Shown piece after piece: positions 46,072 to 55,943 of a stretch of 64,000 nt of DNA (positions are counted from its first letter, which is position 1; each line of letters begins with the position of its first letter). Made by a program: the position numbers and the translations under genes. Origin of the DNA: Ruegeria conchae (GTDB taxonomy: Bacteria > Pseudomonadota > Alphaproteobacteria > Rhodobacterales > Rhodobacteraceae). Below the pieces are notes generated by a model that was not told where the DNA came from, made no database searches, and was given only the letters and a program-made list of their open reading frames with translations. The stretch covers positions 310,001 through 374,000 of the forward strand of contig NZ_AEYW01000013.1 in the NCBI RefSeq assembly GCF_000192475.1. Reading direction: 5' to 3'.

Positions 46072-46542
46072 ATGCGCTGCCCGTTTTGCGGAAATATCGA
46101 TACTCAGGTCAAAGATTCACGCCCGGCAGAGGATCACGTCGCGATCCGCCGACGCCGGTTTTGTCCGGCCTGCGGCGGACGGTTTACGACTTATGAACGT
46201 GTGCAGTTGCGCGATCTGGTTGTGATCAAGACCAATGGAAAACGAGAAGATTTCGACCGCGACAAACTTGAGCGTTCAATCCGCATATCGATGCAGAAGC
46301 GGCCGATTGATCCGGAGCGGATCGACCAGATGATTTCGGGTATCGTTCGCCGATTGGAAAGCATGGGTGAAACCGATATCCCATCGAACAAAATCGGTGA
46401 GATTGTCATGGAAGCGCTGGCCCGGATTGATACGGTCGCATATGTTCGTTTTGCGAGTGTGTACAAGAATTTCCAGGCGGCCGACGATTTCGAGGAGTTT
46501 GTCCACGAGTTGCGCCCGCCGCAACCTTCGACGGACGAGTGA
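46072..46542 (+). CDS. nrdR: transcriptional repressor NrdR
   Basis: 156 aa. A zinc ribbon (CPFC...FCPAC near residues 3 to 34) is followed by an ATP-cone domain ([21 protein letters not shown]). It represses ribonucleotide reductase genes in response to dATP/ATP. ATG 46072. The stop overlaps the GTG of ribD, so the pair is coupled, as is usual in alphaproteobacteria. Confidence 0.97.
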   Translation: MRCPFCGNIDTQVKDSRPAEDHVAIRRRRFCPACGGRFTTYERVQLRDLVVIKTNGKREDFDRDKLERSIRISMQKRPIDPERIDQMISGIVRRLESMGETDIPSNKIGEIVMEALARIDTVAYVRFASVYKNFQAADDFEEFVHELRPPQPSTDE

Positions 46543-47639
46543 ACGAAGCAGATAAGCGATTTATGGCGCTTGCCTTGTCTTTGGGGCGGCGCGGCCAGGG
46601 CACGTGTTGGCCGAACCCGTCCGTCGGGTGCGTGATCGTGCGCGATGGGCGTGTTGTCGGACGCGGCTGGACGCAGCCCGGAGGCCGCCCGCATGCCGAA
46701 CCCATCGCACTTGCCCAAGCAGGCGAGGCGGCACAAGGGGCGACAGCGTATGTCTCTCTTGAACCCTGCTCGCATCACGGAAAAACGCCACCCTGTGCCG
46801 AAGCATTGATCGAGGCTGGAATTGCACGCGTTGTCTCGGCAATCGAAGACAGTGACCCGCGTGTGGCTGGACAAGGGTTCGCCTTGCTGCGTGAAGCTGG
46901 GATTGATGTCGTTACCGGGGTTCTGGCCGAACAGGCGGCACGGGATCACGCGGGGTTCTTTCTGAAAACCGAGCAAGGTCGACCGTTTGTAACACTGAAA
47001 CTGGCCAGCAGCTTTGATGGTCGGATTGCCACGGAAACCGGGCACAGCCAGTGGATCACCGGCCCCAATGCACGCCGTGCAGTGCACGCAATGCGGGCCC
47101 GCCATGATGCGGTCATGGTCGGCGCGGGAACGGCGCGGGCTGATGATCCGTCGCTGACGGTTCGCGATTTAGGCGTAGAACGCCAGCCGGTCCGCGTGGT
47201 GGTGTCTCGGCATCTGGACTTGCCTTTGATGGGGCATCTCGCGCGGACCGCGTCCAAAATTCCGGTCTGGCTCTGCCATGGTCCTCATCCGGATCCTGAT
47301 CGCGCCCGCACCTGGGAGGGGCTTGGTGCGCGACTGATCCCATGCGCATTGGACGATCATCACGTTGAAGCCGCTGATCTGCTGCACCAGCTCGGGCAAG
47401 CGGGGTTGACGCGCGTCTTTTGTGAAGGCGGATCAGCTTTGGCTGCGTCCTTGCTAGAAAGTGATCTGGTCGATGAGCTGGTTGGTTTCACCGCCGGGCT
47501 TACGATCGGAGCCGAGGGTCTTTCGGCGATCGGAGCCTTAGGGTTGGATACTTTGGAAACCGCACCCCGGTTCGATCTGATCGAAACGCAGGTTGTTGGC
47601 GGTGATATCCTGCACCGTTGGGCGCGCGTCACGCATTAG
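46539..47639 (+). CDS. ribD: riboflavin-specific deaminase/reductase
   Basis: 366 aa bifunctional enzyme for the second and third steps of riboflavin synthesis. The deaminase zinc site is HAE (52-54) with Cys77 and Cys86 ([11 protein letters not shown]). The reductase domain begins near residue 150 ([17 protein letters not shown]). Start GTG 46539 inside the nrdR stop. ribE is 4.7 kb further on, beyond a capsule block. Confidence 0.95.
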   Translation: MNEADKRFMALALSLGRRGQGTCWPNPSVGCVIVRDGRVVGRGWTQPGGRPHAEPIALAQAGEAAQGATAYVSLEPCSHHGKTPPCAEALIEAGIARVVSAIEDSDPRVAGQGFALLREAGIDVVTGVLAEQAARDHAGFFLKTEQGRPFVTLKLASSFDGRIATETGHSQWITGPNARRAVHAMRARHDAVMVGAGTARADDPSLTVRDLGVERQPVRVVVSRHLDLPLMGHLARTASKIPVWLCHGPHPDPDRARTWEGLGARLIPCALDDHHVEAADLLHQLGQAGLTRVFCEGGSALAASLLESDLVDELVGFTAGLTIGAEGLSAIGALGLDTLETAPRFDLIETQVVGGDILHRWARVTH

Positions 47640-47642
47640 GCC

Positions 47643-49640
47643 TCAGCGCCACCAACGCGCATGCGTTGCCATCATTCCTTGTAGCTTGGACAGAAGGCGG
47701 TTCATAGGTCCTGTCGCCGTTGGTGCGCCGTGCGCAAGCCGCTCAACCGCGATCTCGACTGGGCAAGCCTGCCCGGTCACGGGATCAAAGTATCGCGGGT
47801 AGTCGATCAGGGTTGCATGTACCAAGCCCATCAATGAAGGCTGCGCGCCGCGACGAGCAGGCACCGCCCCCAAATCTGTCGTCAACCCCCACCCAGCATA
47901 GAATGGCGCGCCTAGCGTCGTGACCTTGACGCCGCGCAGCAAAGCTTCGAACCCCAGCAGAGAGGTCATAGTCCAAACCTCGTCTACCTGAGACATCAGG
48001 GTGGCGGGGTCGGTGCGCTTGACCACAATGTCAGCCAAATTTGATTCGATTTTGCCTTCTCGTAGTCCGGCTTCGACATCCGGGTGAGGTTTGTAAATTA
48101 GAACAGCATCAGGGTTGGCCTCGCGCGTTACACGCAGCAGGTCGAGGTTGTTGCGAATATTGCTTGTACCCAGTCTGATCGAGGCGTCATCTTCTACCTG
48201 CCCCGGCACCAGAATGCGATGGCCTTTCGGCAGGTCCGGGGCAGGACTACCGACGTTGTACTTGCTCAGGCCGTCAGAGAGTAACCGGGCTATCAGCCGT
48301 TCTGATCGGAGCCTCTGGTCCGGTCGCAACGTCTCGCGCGCAGTGATCCATTCCTCTAGCCGGCTGGGGTGGGTCGGGTCGTAGTAAATACCGATATCAT
48401 CGGTCACAAGCGAAAGCGGCGGCACCAATTCCGCACCCAATCCACACGAGCGTAGAAAGCCATCCTCGACGCGTGTTGCGCTCAAGGTATCACGCGCTTG
48501 GCTCGCCCAGGCCATATGGGGATGTGTGGTATCTTTTGGCTGCTCGGATGTAAAACGCAACTTACCGTGTTGACCGAAAATGCGCTGCAGGCGCCGCCGC
48601 TTCCACACCCGCATACCCGATGCAGTCCAACCTTTGTGATCCTGTCTCCAAGCGCGGGTCTGCGCCTCGAGTGTATCGATCACGGTTTCCAATTCGCACA
48701 AGCAGTCTTGATATGGGTCGTACCAGCGCGGATACAGGATCATTGTTGCAGCAAAAAGCTGCGCCCGCGTGAGGTTGCGTTGTCGACGGGGGAGGGAGAT
48801 GTCGTCCTGTGTCAGCCCCCACCCTGAGTAAAACGGTTGCCCGAACACTCGGGGTTTATGTCCCGCCAGAATGGCTTCAAATCCCATCTGTGACGACAGA
48901 GTATAAACACCGATAGCGCCTTCCAACAGTGACCAAGGGCTTATCGGGCGGTGCAGAATGGACACGCGGTCACTCAGATCTTGATCAGAAAAATACCCTT
49001 TCCGATGACCAGCGGTCGTTTCGGGATGGCTTTTGATGATGACGCGTGCGCCTGGGTTTTCCTCTTGTGCAATGACCAGCATCTCGCGGAACCGCGCATA
49101 GTCGCCGTGGCTCGCAGTAACGGCCGCATCTCCCTGGGTCTGATCAATCACCAGAACGTAGCCGGGTTCAGGGGGTGGTTGGTCAAGATCGTAGGCAGAG
49201 TATTTGCTGAGGTGCAATTCGCGTAGGCGCGCAATCGCGCCGCGCGCGCGATCCAGCAGGGCAGTGTCATCCAGCGGATGTGTCGTAAGCAGGGTTTCCA
49301 GATCGGATTGCGTAGTAGGATCAAAATGTAGACCTGCACGGTCAAGCAGCAATCCCAGCGAAGCCTCGCCGCTGCGTCCGGGTTGCAGAGATCTCAGGAA
49401 CGCATCTTCGACCCGTAAGATGGGCACATCGCGTTTCCGCGCTATGGTCAAGCCGCGATGAGCAGTTGGGCTGTTGCCCCAGACCCCAACAAGATCTTCG
49501 TGTTGGGGCAGACCAAGCCGAATGTCATACCCGGACAAAGACAGGATCCGGCGCACACGCCGTTGTGTCAGGAAACCACCGTTGTAAACAAATAGCCGGG
49601 AGCGTTCGCCCCCGGCCGTGCTCTCCGGTTCAGGAAACAT
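47643..49640 (-). CDS. kpsC: capsule polysaccharide protein KpsC (beta-Kdo transferase)
   Basis: 665 aa with two capsule-synthesis domains, each holding a repeated SKYN/SKYSAYD, KPHPD/KSHPE and GFEALLxGxKVxTxGxPFYAGWG set (one near 250-290 and one near 580-620). KpsC adds the Kdo linker that joins capsule chains to a lipid in group 2-type systems. Opposite in strand to ribD and ribE, only three bases from the ribD stop. Next to the exporter and kpsS. Confidence 0.92.
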   Translation of the reverse strand: MFPEPESTAGGERSRLFVYNGGFLTQRRVRRILSLSGYDIRLGLPQHEDLVGVWGNSPTAHRGLTIARKRDVPILRVEDAFLRSLQPGRSGEASLGLLLDRAGLHFDPTTQSDLETLLTTHPLDDTALLDRARGAIARLRELHLSKYSAYDLDQPPPEPGYVLVIDQTQGDAAVTASHGDYARFREMLVIAQEENPGARVIIKSHPETTAGHRKGYFSDQDLSDRVSILHRPISPWSLLEGAIGVYTLSSQMGFEAILAGHKPRVFGQPFYSGWGLTQDDISLPRRQRNLTRAQLFAATMILYPRWYDPYQDCLCELETVIDTLEAQTRAWRQDHKGWTASGMRVWKRRRLQRIFGQHGKLRFTSEQPKDTTHPHMAWASQARDTLSATRVEDGFLRSCGLGAELVPPLSLVTDDIGIYYDPTHPSRLEEWITARETLRPDQRLRSERLIARLLSDGLSKYNVGSPAPDLPKGHRILVPGQVEDDASIRLGTSNIRNNLDLLRVTREANPDAVLIYKPHPDVEAGLREGKIESNLADIVVKRTDPATLMSQVDEVWTMTSLLGFEALLRGVKVTTLGAPFYAGWGLTTDLGAVPARRGAQPSLMGLVHATLIDYPRYFDPVTGQACPVEIAVERLAHGAPTATGPMNRLLSKLQGMMATHARWWR

Positions 49641-49643
49641 CCG

Positions 49644-50774
49644 CTAGTTTCCTGTAAGTGTCGCTACATTCGCAAATGGCGTCAGTCCTCCGGCGATCAG
49701 CGAGATTGATTTGCTCCACTGTGCATATGGGGCTTCGGTGACATAGATCGTGTCATCGTCGCGGATCACAAAATCACGTGCAACAAACAAGCCGTTGGGT
49801 GCGGTCAGGTTCAACAGGTAGATCATGCGTTGATCACCCGTCAGCTCAGGGCGCCCCATAACGCTACGTGCAATGTCCTGCCGTTCGTCGCGCAGAATGA
49901 AAATCCCGGTGGGGTCTGACGACAGCGACTGAAGGCCCCCGACTTGTGCCAGAGCTTCGAGAGCCGATAAATCCTGACTTTCGAACGCCACGCGGGACTG
50001 CCCAGTCGAACCCAGTGCAATATACGAGCGGCTATCCTGTTCAACCAGAATGCGATCGCCGCCGCGCAATGCGATGTCGGTTTCCGGATTGCGGAACAGA
50101 TCGTTGTACCAGATCGTTCCCTTTTGATTTCCGCGGATCACGGTAACCAAAGCAATATCCGATGCAACTGCGACGCCTCCCGCTTGTGCGAGCATGGTCG
50201 ACAAGGTTCCCGTCGGGCGCTCGATCGGGTAAATACCCGGTGCACCGATGGTCCCGGTCAAGGAAACAGTCGACCCATTGCCCGGCGTGCGCGTAACCTG
50301 AACCTGTGGATCCGGCGTTTGCTCTTCCAGTTTGCTGGAAATCAGGGTGCGCAATTGCTCGGGGGTATTGCCCGCCGCACGCAGCCGACCAGCGTAGGGA
50401 ACGAAAATATATCCGTCATTGTCGACCTGAACCTGATCCAGATTGGTCGCACCACCAGCTTCTGAAGTCAGCAACCCGTCGTCGACATTCTCCCAGATGC
50501 TAAGATTTAGAACATCGCCGGGACGCACAGTATCAGACGCAATGCTTTGGGCGCTGCGAAAAGATTGTGAAAACCCGTATTGCGGAACCGCAGAGGCGGC
50601 ACGTGCCACGCGGTCGTCGACCTCGACAACAAAGGCGTTGCCGCCGTTTTCGACAGAACCGGCCAGGATTTCTGTTTTGTTCGGTCCGGATTTCGGAAGC
50701 TGACACGCTGCCAGCAAACCAAGGACCACCACAAAGGAAGCCCCCCGTATCCATCGGGTAGGAAAACGCTGCAC
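49644..50774 (-). CDS. outer-membrane polysaccharide export lipoprotein (Wza/BexD family)
   Basis: 376 aa. Lipobox LLAAC with Cys24, then a polysaccharide-export domain (DTVRPGDVLNLSIWENVDDG... RLRAAGNTPEQL) and SLBB-type repeats (GSTVSLTGTIGAPGIYPI; SRYIALG-like SRSYIALGSTGQSRV). It would form the outer-membrane channel of capsule export. Start codon GTG at 50774 with GAGG upstream. Three bases after kpsC in genome order, so transcribed just before it. Confidence 0.9.
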   Translation of the reverse strand: MQRFPTRWIRGASFVVVLGLLAACQLPKSGPNKTEILAGSVENGGNAFVVEVDDRVARAASAVPQYGFSQSFRSAQSIASDTVRPGDVLNLSIWENVDDGLLTSEAGGATNLDQVQVDNDGYIFVPYAGRLRAAGNTPEQLRTLISSKLEEQTPDPQVQVTRTPGNGSTVSLTGTIGAPGIYPIERPTGTLSTMLAQAGGVAVASDIALVTVIRGNQKGTIWYNDLFRNPETDIALRGGDRILVEQDSRSYIALGSTGQSRVAFESQDLSALEALAQVGGLQSLSSDPTGIFILRDERQDIARSVMGRPELTGDQRMIYLLNLTAPNGLFVARDFVIRDDDTIYVTEAPYAQWSKSISLIAGGLTPFANVATLTGN

Positions 50775-50854
50775 TGCCGATTTACCTCAGTCGTCTTTGT
50801 TTTGGGCAGGTTACTCGTTTCAATGCCAAACATCCAGCAACGGGTTGATTCAAG

Positions 50855-52153
50855 TTACTTAACAAGATGCAACTGTGGCGTTGCGGCCTCGTTGTCTTCC
50901 AGTGCCGACTGATATGGACCCTGTTTCATAAGCATCATATCTGCGGCGCGGCGCAATAATTGTCGACGTCCTTTTCGGGAATAGAAGCCACCCGGAATCT
51001 GACTGGTATTGAGAAGAAATTGTCGATAGTCCCGGTAGGCTTTGCTGTCCGGAGCATTGGGGCGAGCAAAAAAAGCCTCGATTGGCTGCCGGGAAACAAA
51101 CTGTGGCTTGTCATATACCGACCGTCCGAAACTGCGCAGGGGAATGCCGCGCCACAGGGCTTGTTGGCCTGCAGTTGAATTCACGGTTACTGCTGATCTT
51201 GCTTCATCGAGAAGTTTTGCCAACTTACCACCCGGGACATAGTGAATGCGATCAGTGATATCGAGTTTTTCGGCCATGCGCTGGGCCATGTGCCGAAGTG
51301 GTTCACGATGGTTTTCCAGCGGATGCTCTTTGATGACGAGGTGGTGGTGCGCAGGGGCGCCCTTGGCAAAACCGTCAATCACCTGGCTAAGAAACTCGCT
51401 CATGCAGGAATAATCCGAATGGGATTGCACCGAGCTGTCATGACCCAGTTGCAACAGGACAAGGTGATAGGGAAAGCCCCCCCGCCTGACCCGAGTCGTT
51501 GCCCATCTTCGCTGTAATCTGTGGATTGGCATCAGTGCCAGGCGCTTGAAATACAACTGAAACTCTTTGGCGACCGGTAGCTCGCGGTGAGGCTGGAAAT
51601 TTCGATAGCGCCGGTTCATGAACATCACGAACCAATGGTAAAGCGCGCCGTAGAAAATGTGCTGGCGCATATCCCCCCAATGCGAGGGCGGCGGAGGGGT
51701 TTGACCCTCAGACTGCGCCAATGCCGTCTGCATCTCTTCCACATCAAGCTCCATCAAACGCGAGTTTCCGTTCGAGCCATTGCGCTCATACGTCACCCAC
51801 CAGGGGCGCAGATATCCCTCTTCGAAAACATGGATAGTAATGCCGCGTGATTTCGCAATTCGAACCGCATTTGCATGGATAGGCCGGGTATCACCATAGA
51901 GTACGATATCAGTGACACCATTGAGTGTAACTATGTCGGTGAATGTAGCTGGCCAATCGTCGGGATTCCCCAGATAGGGAATAAAGCTGGTCGTGTCGCT
52001 CCAAAACGCCTGATCGCCCGCGTTGAATCCAACACGGATGACTTTGGCTCCGGCCGCGCGCAGCATACCACCTAGTGCATTGAAGAATGGGCCATGGGGA
52101 CCTTGCAGGAACAGGAACACACGCCGGTCAGGGCAGGTGGTTGAAGATGCCAT
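50855..52153 (-). CDS. kpsS: capsule polysaccharide protein KpsS
   Basis: 432 aa. FLFLQGPHGPFFNALGGMLR, FEEGYLRPWWVTYERNGSNGNS, and the late HLVIKEHPLENHREPLR and VNSTAGQQALWRGIP segments identify KpsS, the first Kdo transferase of the capsule linker. ATG 52153 is chosen; a TTG 15 bases upstream is possible. First gene of the capsule run (kpsS, exporter, kpsC); no kpsM, kpsT or kpsE is in the window. Confidence 0.92.
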   Translation of the reverse strand: MASSTTCPDRRVFLFLQGPHGPFFNALGGMLRAAGAKVIRVGFNAGDQAFWSDTTSFIPYLGNPDDWPATFTDIVTLNGVTDIVLYGDTRPIHANAVRIAKSRGITIHVFEEGYLRPWWVTYERNGSNGNSRLMELDVEEMQTALAQSEGQTPPPPSHWGDMRQHIFYGALYHWFVMFMNRRYRNFQPHRELPVAKEFQLYFKRLALMPIHRLQRRWATTRVRRGGFPYHLVLLQLGHDSSVQSHSDYSCMSEFLSQVIDGFAKGAPAHHHLVIKEHPLENHREPLRHMAQRMAEKLDITDRIHYVPGGKLAKLLDEARSAVTVNSTAGQQALWRGIPLRSFGRSVYDKPQFVSRQPIEAFFARPNAPDSKAYRDYRQFLLNTSQIPGGFYSRKGRRQLLRRAADMMLMKQGPYQSALEDNEAATPQLHLVK

Positions 52154-52294
52154 ATAGTCTGCTCGCAAGGAATATTAGTGGTACGTTTGGATGAAATTAT
52201 GCCTCTTTGTTGGTTTCTGGGCAAGGCAGGGCTTGTTCGTCGGGCTGGGTGCCTTTACCTCGATTATTGAATTTAGGCTCTTGGGGTTGATGAA

Positions 52295-52882
52295 ATGTTT
52301 ACAGGGATCGTCACCGATATTGGCACCGTTGCCGAACTTGACCAGCAGGGTGACCTACGGGCAAGGATCAGGACCAGCTATGACACAGCAGGGATCGATA
52401 TGGGTGCTTCGATCGCAAGCGATGGCGTGTGTCTGACCGTTATCGCGCTGGGGGACGACTGGTACGATGTTCAGATCAGCGCCGAAACGGTTTCGAAGAC
52501 CAATCTGGATCACTGGCAGGTCGGCACGCGGGTAAATCTGGAACGCGCCTTGAAAGTCGGGGATGAACTGGGGGGGCATATCGTCTCGGGCCATGTTGAT
52601 GGCGTAGCCGAAGTGATTGCGGTAGCTGACGAGGGCGATAGCACGCGTGTGACTTTGCGCGCACCCGTTGATCTTGCTCGGTTTATCGCGCCAAAAGGAT
52701 CGGTAGCGCTGAACGGCACGTCTTTGACGGTCAACGATGTTGAGGGATGTGACTTCGGTATCAACTTCATCCCGCATACCAAAGAGGTCACGACATGGGG
52801 TGATGTTGCGGTTGGTGACAAGGTGAATCTTGAGATCGATACTCTGGCCAGATACGTGGCCCGTCTGGCCGAGATGTCCTGA
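52295..52882 (+). CDS. ribE: riboflavin synthase alpha subunit
   Basis: 195 aa. Two lumazine-binding repeats begin MFTGIVTDIGTV and GGHIVSGHVDGVAEV, typical of RibE, which dismutates two 6,7-dimethyl-8-ribityllumazine molecules. ATG 52295; the ribosome site is weak. Three bases before the convergent PAP2 gene. Confidence 0.95.
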   Translation: MFTGIVTDIGTVAELDQQGDLRARIRTSYDTAGIDMGASIASDGVCLTVIALGDDWYDVQISAETVSKTNLDHWQVGTRVNLERALKVGDELGGHIVSGHVDGVAEVIAVADEGDSTRVTLRAPVDLARFIAPKGSVALNGTSLTVNDVEGCDFGINFIPHTKEVTTWGDVAVGDKVNLEIDTLARYVARLAEMS

Positions 52883-52885
52883 ACC

Positions 52886-53941
52886 TCAGGTTCCCGGCCC
52901 GAACCGTGCCGTGAGCCTTTTGGCCAGCCACCAGAAGAAAAGGACCAACAGGATCGAGGCATATCCATCAATGGCGTAATGCCACGCAAGATGTACCGAT
53001 CCCAACAGGATGACAAAGGTAAACACCGTCAGCCCCCAGCCCAGCCACCGCGAATAAGTGAACCCATACAGCGCCAGGAGCGCGCTTGAAGCGACATGCA
53101 TACTAGGCATAGCAGAGATACCTCGTGCGAGCCCCGAATTTTGAAAGCCATCCAGCAGCGTGCTTTGCACTTTCAGCGCCCAAACCGGGCTGATTTCATG
53201 TGATTGACGCAGCAATTCCATCTGCGGAACGAAATCCGTGCCCAGATTGAAGGGTTCATAATAAACAGGACCGACAGATGCAAAGACCGTCGCGATCACG
53301 TTACCCCCGACAAACCAGCACAGCACAAAGGCGACCAGGAATACCGTGCTACGAATTGGATCACGGCGATCTAGGCAGGCCACACAGACGGCGATATAAA
53401 GCATCGGAAACCAGATATGATAGGCCGCATTCAAAGCTGTTGTAATCACTGGCGACCCAAGGACGGGCCTTAGCAAAGTCCAGGGATCGACACCGCCGTG
53501 TAGGAACCTGTCCCATTGCGCAAACTGTGTGTCCCAAAGAGAGGGATTCAACGAGTGAATCTCGTTCTTCAAAAATGTGTAGGTTACGATCAGAGCGACG
53601 ATGCTGACGAAGCAGATCAAAACGTCGGGTGCTTTTTCGACGTCTGTCAGTTTGGTCCGCAGGTCTTGCAACATCCAATGAATTGGCTTTTTCGGTTTGA
53701 CCACAAAAATCGCAACACCAAGCCTCCAGAGGATGAAATTTGCGAACATAAAGCAAAGCAGACGGAGCGATATTCCTAAAAGGATGGGGGTCGAGGAATC
53801 CCAAAATGACCGGCCCACATATAGGCTGACGGCGATGGCGCATGCGATTTGCAGCGCAACCAGTAACAATAACAGCCTGTTACGCCAAAGGGAATTTATC
53901 AGAACTGCATTAGAAGCAGGGAGATAGGCGGTCTTGGACAC
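52886..53941 (-). CDS. PAP2 superfamily membrane phosphatase/phosphotransferase
   Basis: 351 aa. Several membrane helices and PAP2 motifs SAMPSMHVASS (near residue 276) and HLAWHYAIDGY (near 318), giving the catalytic His pair and Asp of the Ipt1/Aur1-type branch; the first KxxxxxxRP motif is weak. Likely acts on a lipid phosphate in the inner membrane. Start GTG 53941. It interrupts ribE and ribB on the opposite strand. Confidence 0.85.
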   Translation of the reverse strand: MSKTAYLPASNAVLINSLWRNRLLLLLVALQIACAIAVSLYVGRSFWDSSTPILLGISLRLLCFMFANFILWRLGVAIFVVKPKKPIHWMLQDLRTKLTDVEKAPDVLICFVSIVALIVTYTFLKNEIHSLNPSLWDTQFAQWDRFLHGGVDPWTLLRPVLGSPVITTALNAAYHIWFPMLYIAVCVACLDRRDPIRSTVFLVAFVLCWFVGGNVIATVFASVGPVYYEPFNLGTDFVPQMELLRQSHEISPVWALKVQSTLLDGFQNSGLARGISAMPSMHVASSALLALYGFTYSRWLGWGLTVFTFVILLGSVHLAWHYAIDGYASILLVLFFWWLAKRLTARFGPGT

Positions 53942-54268
53942 TGGGCTCGATATCTCGACACACTAGGGAATTGTTGAGTTTTAGGTGCCTTTGATATCGG
54001 GCATTCCGAGGGCTTGATTGCGGCAATTTGTGGACAAAGCCCACATTTGCACCTCAAAGGTTCAGAAAATGGCAACAATATCGGCGTATCGAAACAGGGG
54101 TATTTACACCCGCCGTGGCCAGTTTTTTACGCCCGTCTCAGATTGAACTACTTGTTGCACATTCCGATGCCAGGGGCGGATCGCACAAACCGGAGCGCAT
54201 ACGGGCTGGTCATTGACGCGCACGTGGTCTATTTCGCCAGCAAACCTGCCATGCGAAAGGCTTACCCC
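53942..54268. other. leader region of the ribB-type gene; no FMN riboswitch seen
   Basis: About 327 bases. I looked for the RFN core (GGGGTGAAATTCCC-like) and did not find it. An open frame to 54014 is only an upstream extension of ribB. AAAGG precedes the ribB ATG. Confidence 0.5.
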
Positions 54269-55389
54269 ATGAGCTTTGAAACCCCCGGACCGGTTGAGGC
54301 CCAGTTGCGCGAGGCGATTAGCCCGATCGAGGACATCATCGAAGAGGCCCGCAAAGGCCGGATGTACATTCTTGTCGATCACGAAGATCGCGAGAATGAG
54401 GGCGACCTCGTAATTGCTGCAGAATTTGCCGATGCGAATGCCATCAACTTCATGGCCACCCATGGGCGCGGGCTGATTTGTCTGCCCATGACAGCCGAAC
54501 GGATTGATCATCTGGGGCTGCCGATGATGGCCGTTAACAACTCATCACGTCACGAGACGGCGTTCACCGTTTCAATTGAGGCGCGCGAGGGGGTTTCCAC
54601 TGGAATCTCAGCCGCTGACCGCGCGTTGACCGTCGCAACCGCGATCAACGAGCAAAACACGATGGCGCATATTGCGACGCCGGGCCATGTGTTCCCGTTG
54701 CGTGCCAAGCGCGGTGGGGTGCTTGTGCGCGCGGGTCATACCGAGGCGGCAGTGGATATCTCGCGTCTGGCTGGGTTGAAGCCAGCGGGAGTGATCTGTG
54801 AGATCATGAACCCCGACGGCACCATGGCGCGTCTGCCCGATCTGGTTGAGTTCGCCAAAGAGCATGACTTGAAGATCGGGACAATCAGCGACCTGATCAG
54901 CTATCGCTCGCGTAATGATAATTTGGTCGTCGAAACCTCGCGTGAGACGGTGACCTCGGAATACGGTGGCGACTGGGAGATGCGGATTTTTACCGATCAA
55001 ACCCATGGCATCGAACATGTTGTGATGATCAAGGGCGACATCACAACGCCCGAGCCGGTCCTGACTCGGACCCATGCTTTGCATGAAGCACCCGATATTC
55101 TGGGGCTCGGCCCGAAATCCTCGCGAGAGCTGCCTCGCGCGATGGAGAAGATAGCCGCAGAGGGGAGGGGGTGGTTTGCCTGTTCCGCCAGCCCCGCAAT
55201 TCTCTCTATGCTGCCGAAGATGAAGGTCCGCGGACTATCAAGCAAACCGGCCTGGGTGCGCAGATTCTATCCAAGATGGGTGTTCAGGAACTGGTGTTGC
55301 TGACTGATTCACCCGAAACTGTATATCTGGGGCTCGACGCCTTTGGGCTGTCCATTGTCGGAACCCGCTCGATCCTCAAGGAAGACTGA
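54269..55389 (+). pseudogene. ribB: 3,4-dihydroxy-2-butanone-4-phosphate synthase fused to a degenerate GTP cyclohydrolase II domain, frameshifted
   Basis: Residues 1-210 are an intact RibB domain: [21 protein letters not shown] and AGHTEAAVD carry the metal and substrate residues. The second domain is RibA-like, but the zinc/catalytic cysteine motif is replaced by THALHEAPDILGLGP, so it is probably inactive, as in RibBX proteins. The reading frame breaks in the G run 55167-55171: the +1 frame resumes as VCLFRQPRNSLYAAEDEG...SILKED to 55389. One missing G restores about 373 aa. Sequencing error or real lesion cannot be told apart; the first domain would survive. Confidence 0.85.
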
Positions 55390-55391
55390 AA

Positions 55392-55943
55392 ATGGCTGAA
55401 CAAGACAAACATGGTATCCTGCCGACACCGACATTCGATAAACCGGTGAAGTTGCTAATTGTGGCGGCTCCGTTCTACCGCGCGATTGCCGACAACCTGA
55501 TTGCGGGTGCCAAAGCCGAGATCGAGGCGGCTGGCGGTACCTGCGAGGTTGTCGAAGTTCCCGGTGCGTTGGAAATTCCGACCGCTATCGCCATGGCCGA
55601 CCGTCAGTGCAATTTTGACGGCTATGTCGCGCTGGGCTGCGTCATTCGCGGCGAGACCACGCATTATGAAACAGTCTGCAACGACTCGAGTCGTGCCATC
55701 CAACTGATGGGCCTGCAGGGCCTGTGCATCGGCAATGGTATTCTGACGGTCGAGAATGACGATCAGGCCGAAGTTCGCGCAAATCCTGAAAAGATGAATA
55801 AAGGCGGCGGAGCCGCCGCTGCGGCCTTGCATCTGATCGCGCTCAGCCGTAAGTGGGGCTCTTCCAAAAAGGGCGTGGGCTTTAAGCCGCCGTCCGAGTC
55901 CATCCTTGTGGCGGGCGACAGCAACGGATCCACAATCGCATGA
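55392..55943 (+). CDS. ribH: 6,7-dimethyl-8-ribityllumazine synthase
   Basis: 183 aa. APFYRAIADNLIAGA, VEVPGALEIPTAI and GCVIRGETTHYETV (catalytic His) are the standard lumazine synthase segments. It joins the RibB product with the RibD product. ATG 55392 lies two bases past the ribB-type stop, and the stop overlaps nusB. Confidence 0.95.
   Translation: MAEQDKHGILPTPTFDKPVKLLIVAAPFYRAIADNLIAGAKAEIEAAGGTCEVVEVPGALEIPTAIAMADRQCNFDGYVALGCVIRGETTHYETVCNDSSRAIQLMGLQGLCIGNGILTVENDDQAEVRANPEKMNKGGGAAAAALHLIALSRKWGSSKKGVGFKPPSESILVAGDSNGSTIA

Noticed and set aside
53942..54268. FMN riboswitch before the ribB-type gene
   Set aside because: I looked for the RFN core sequence and did not find it.
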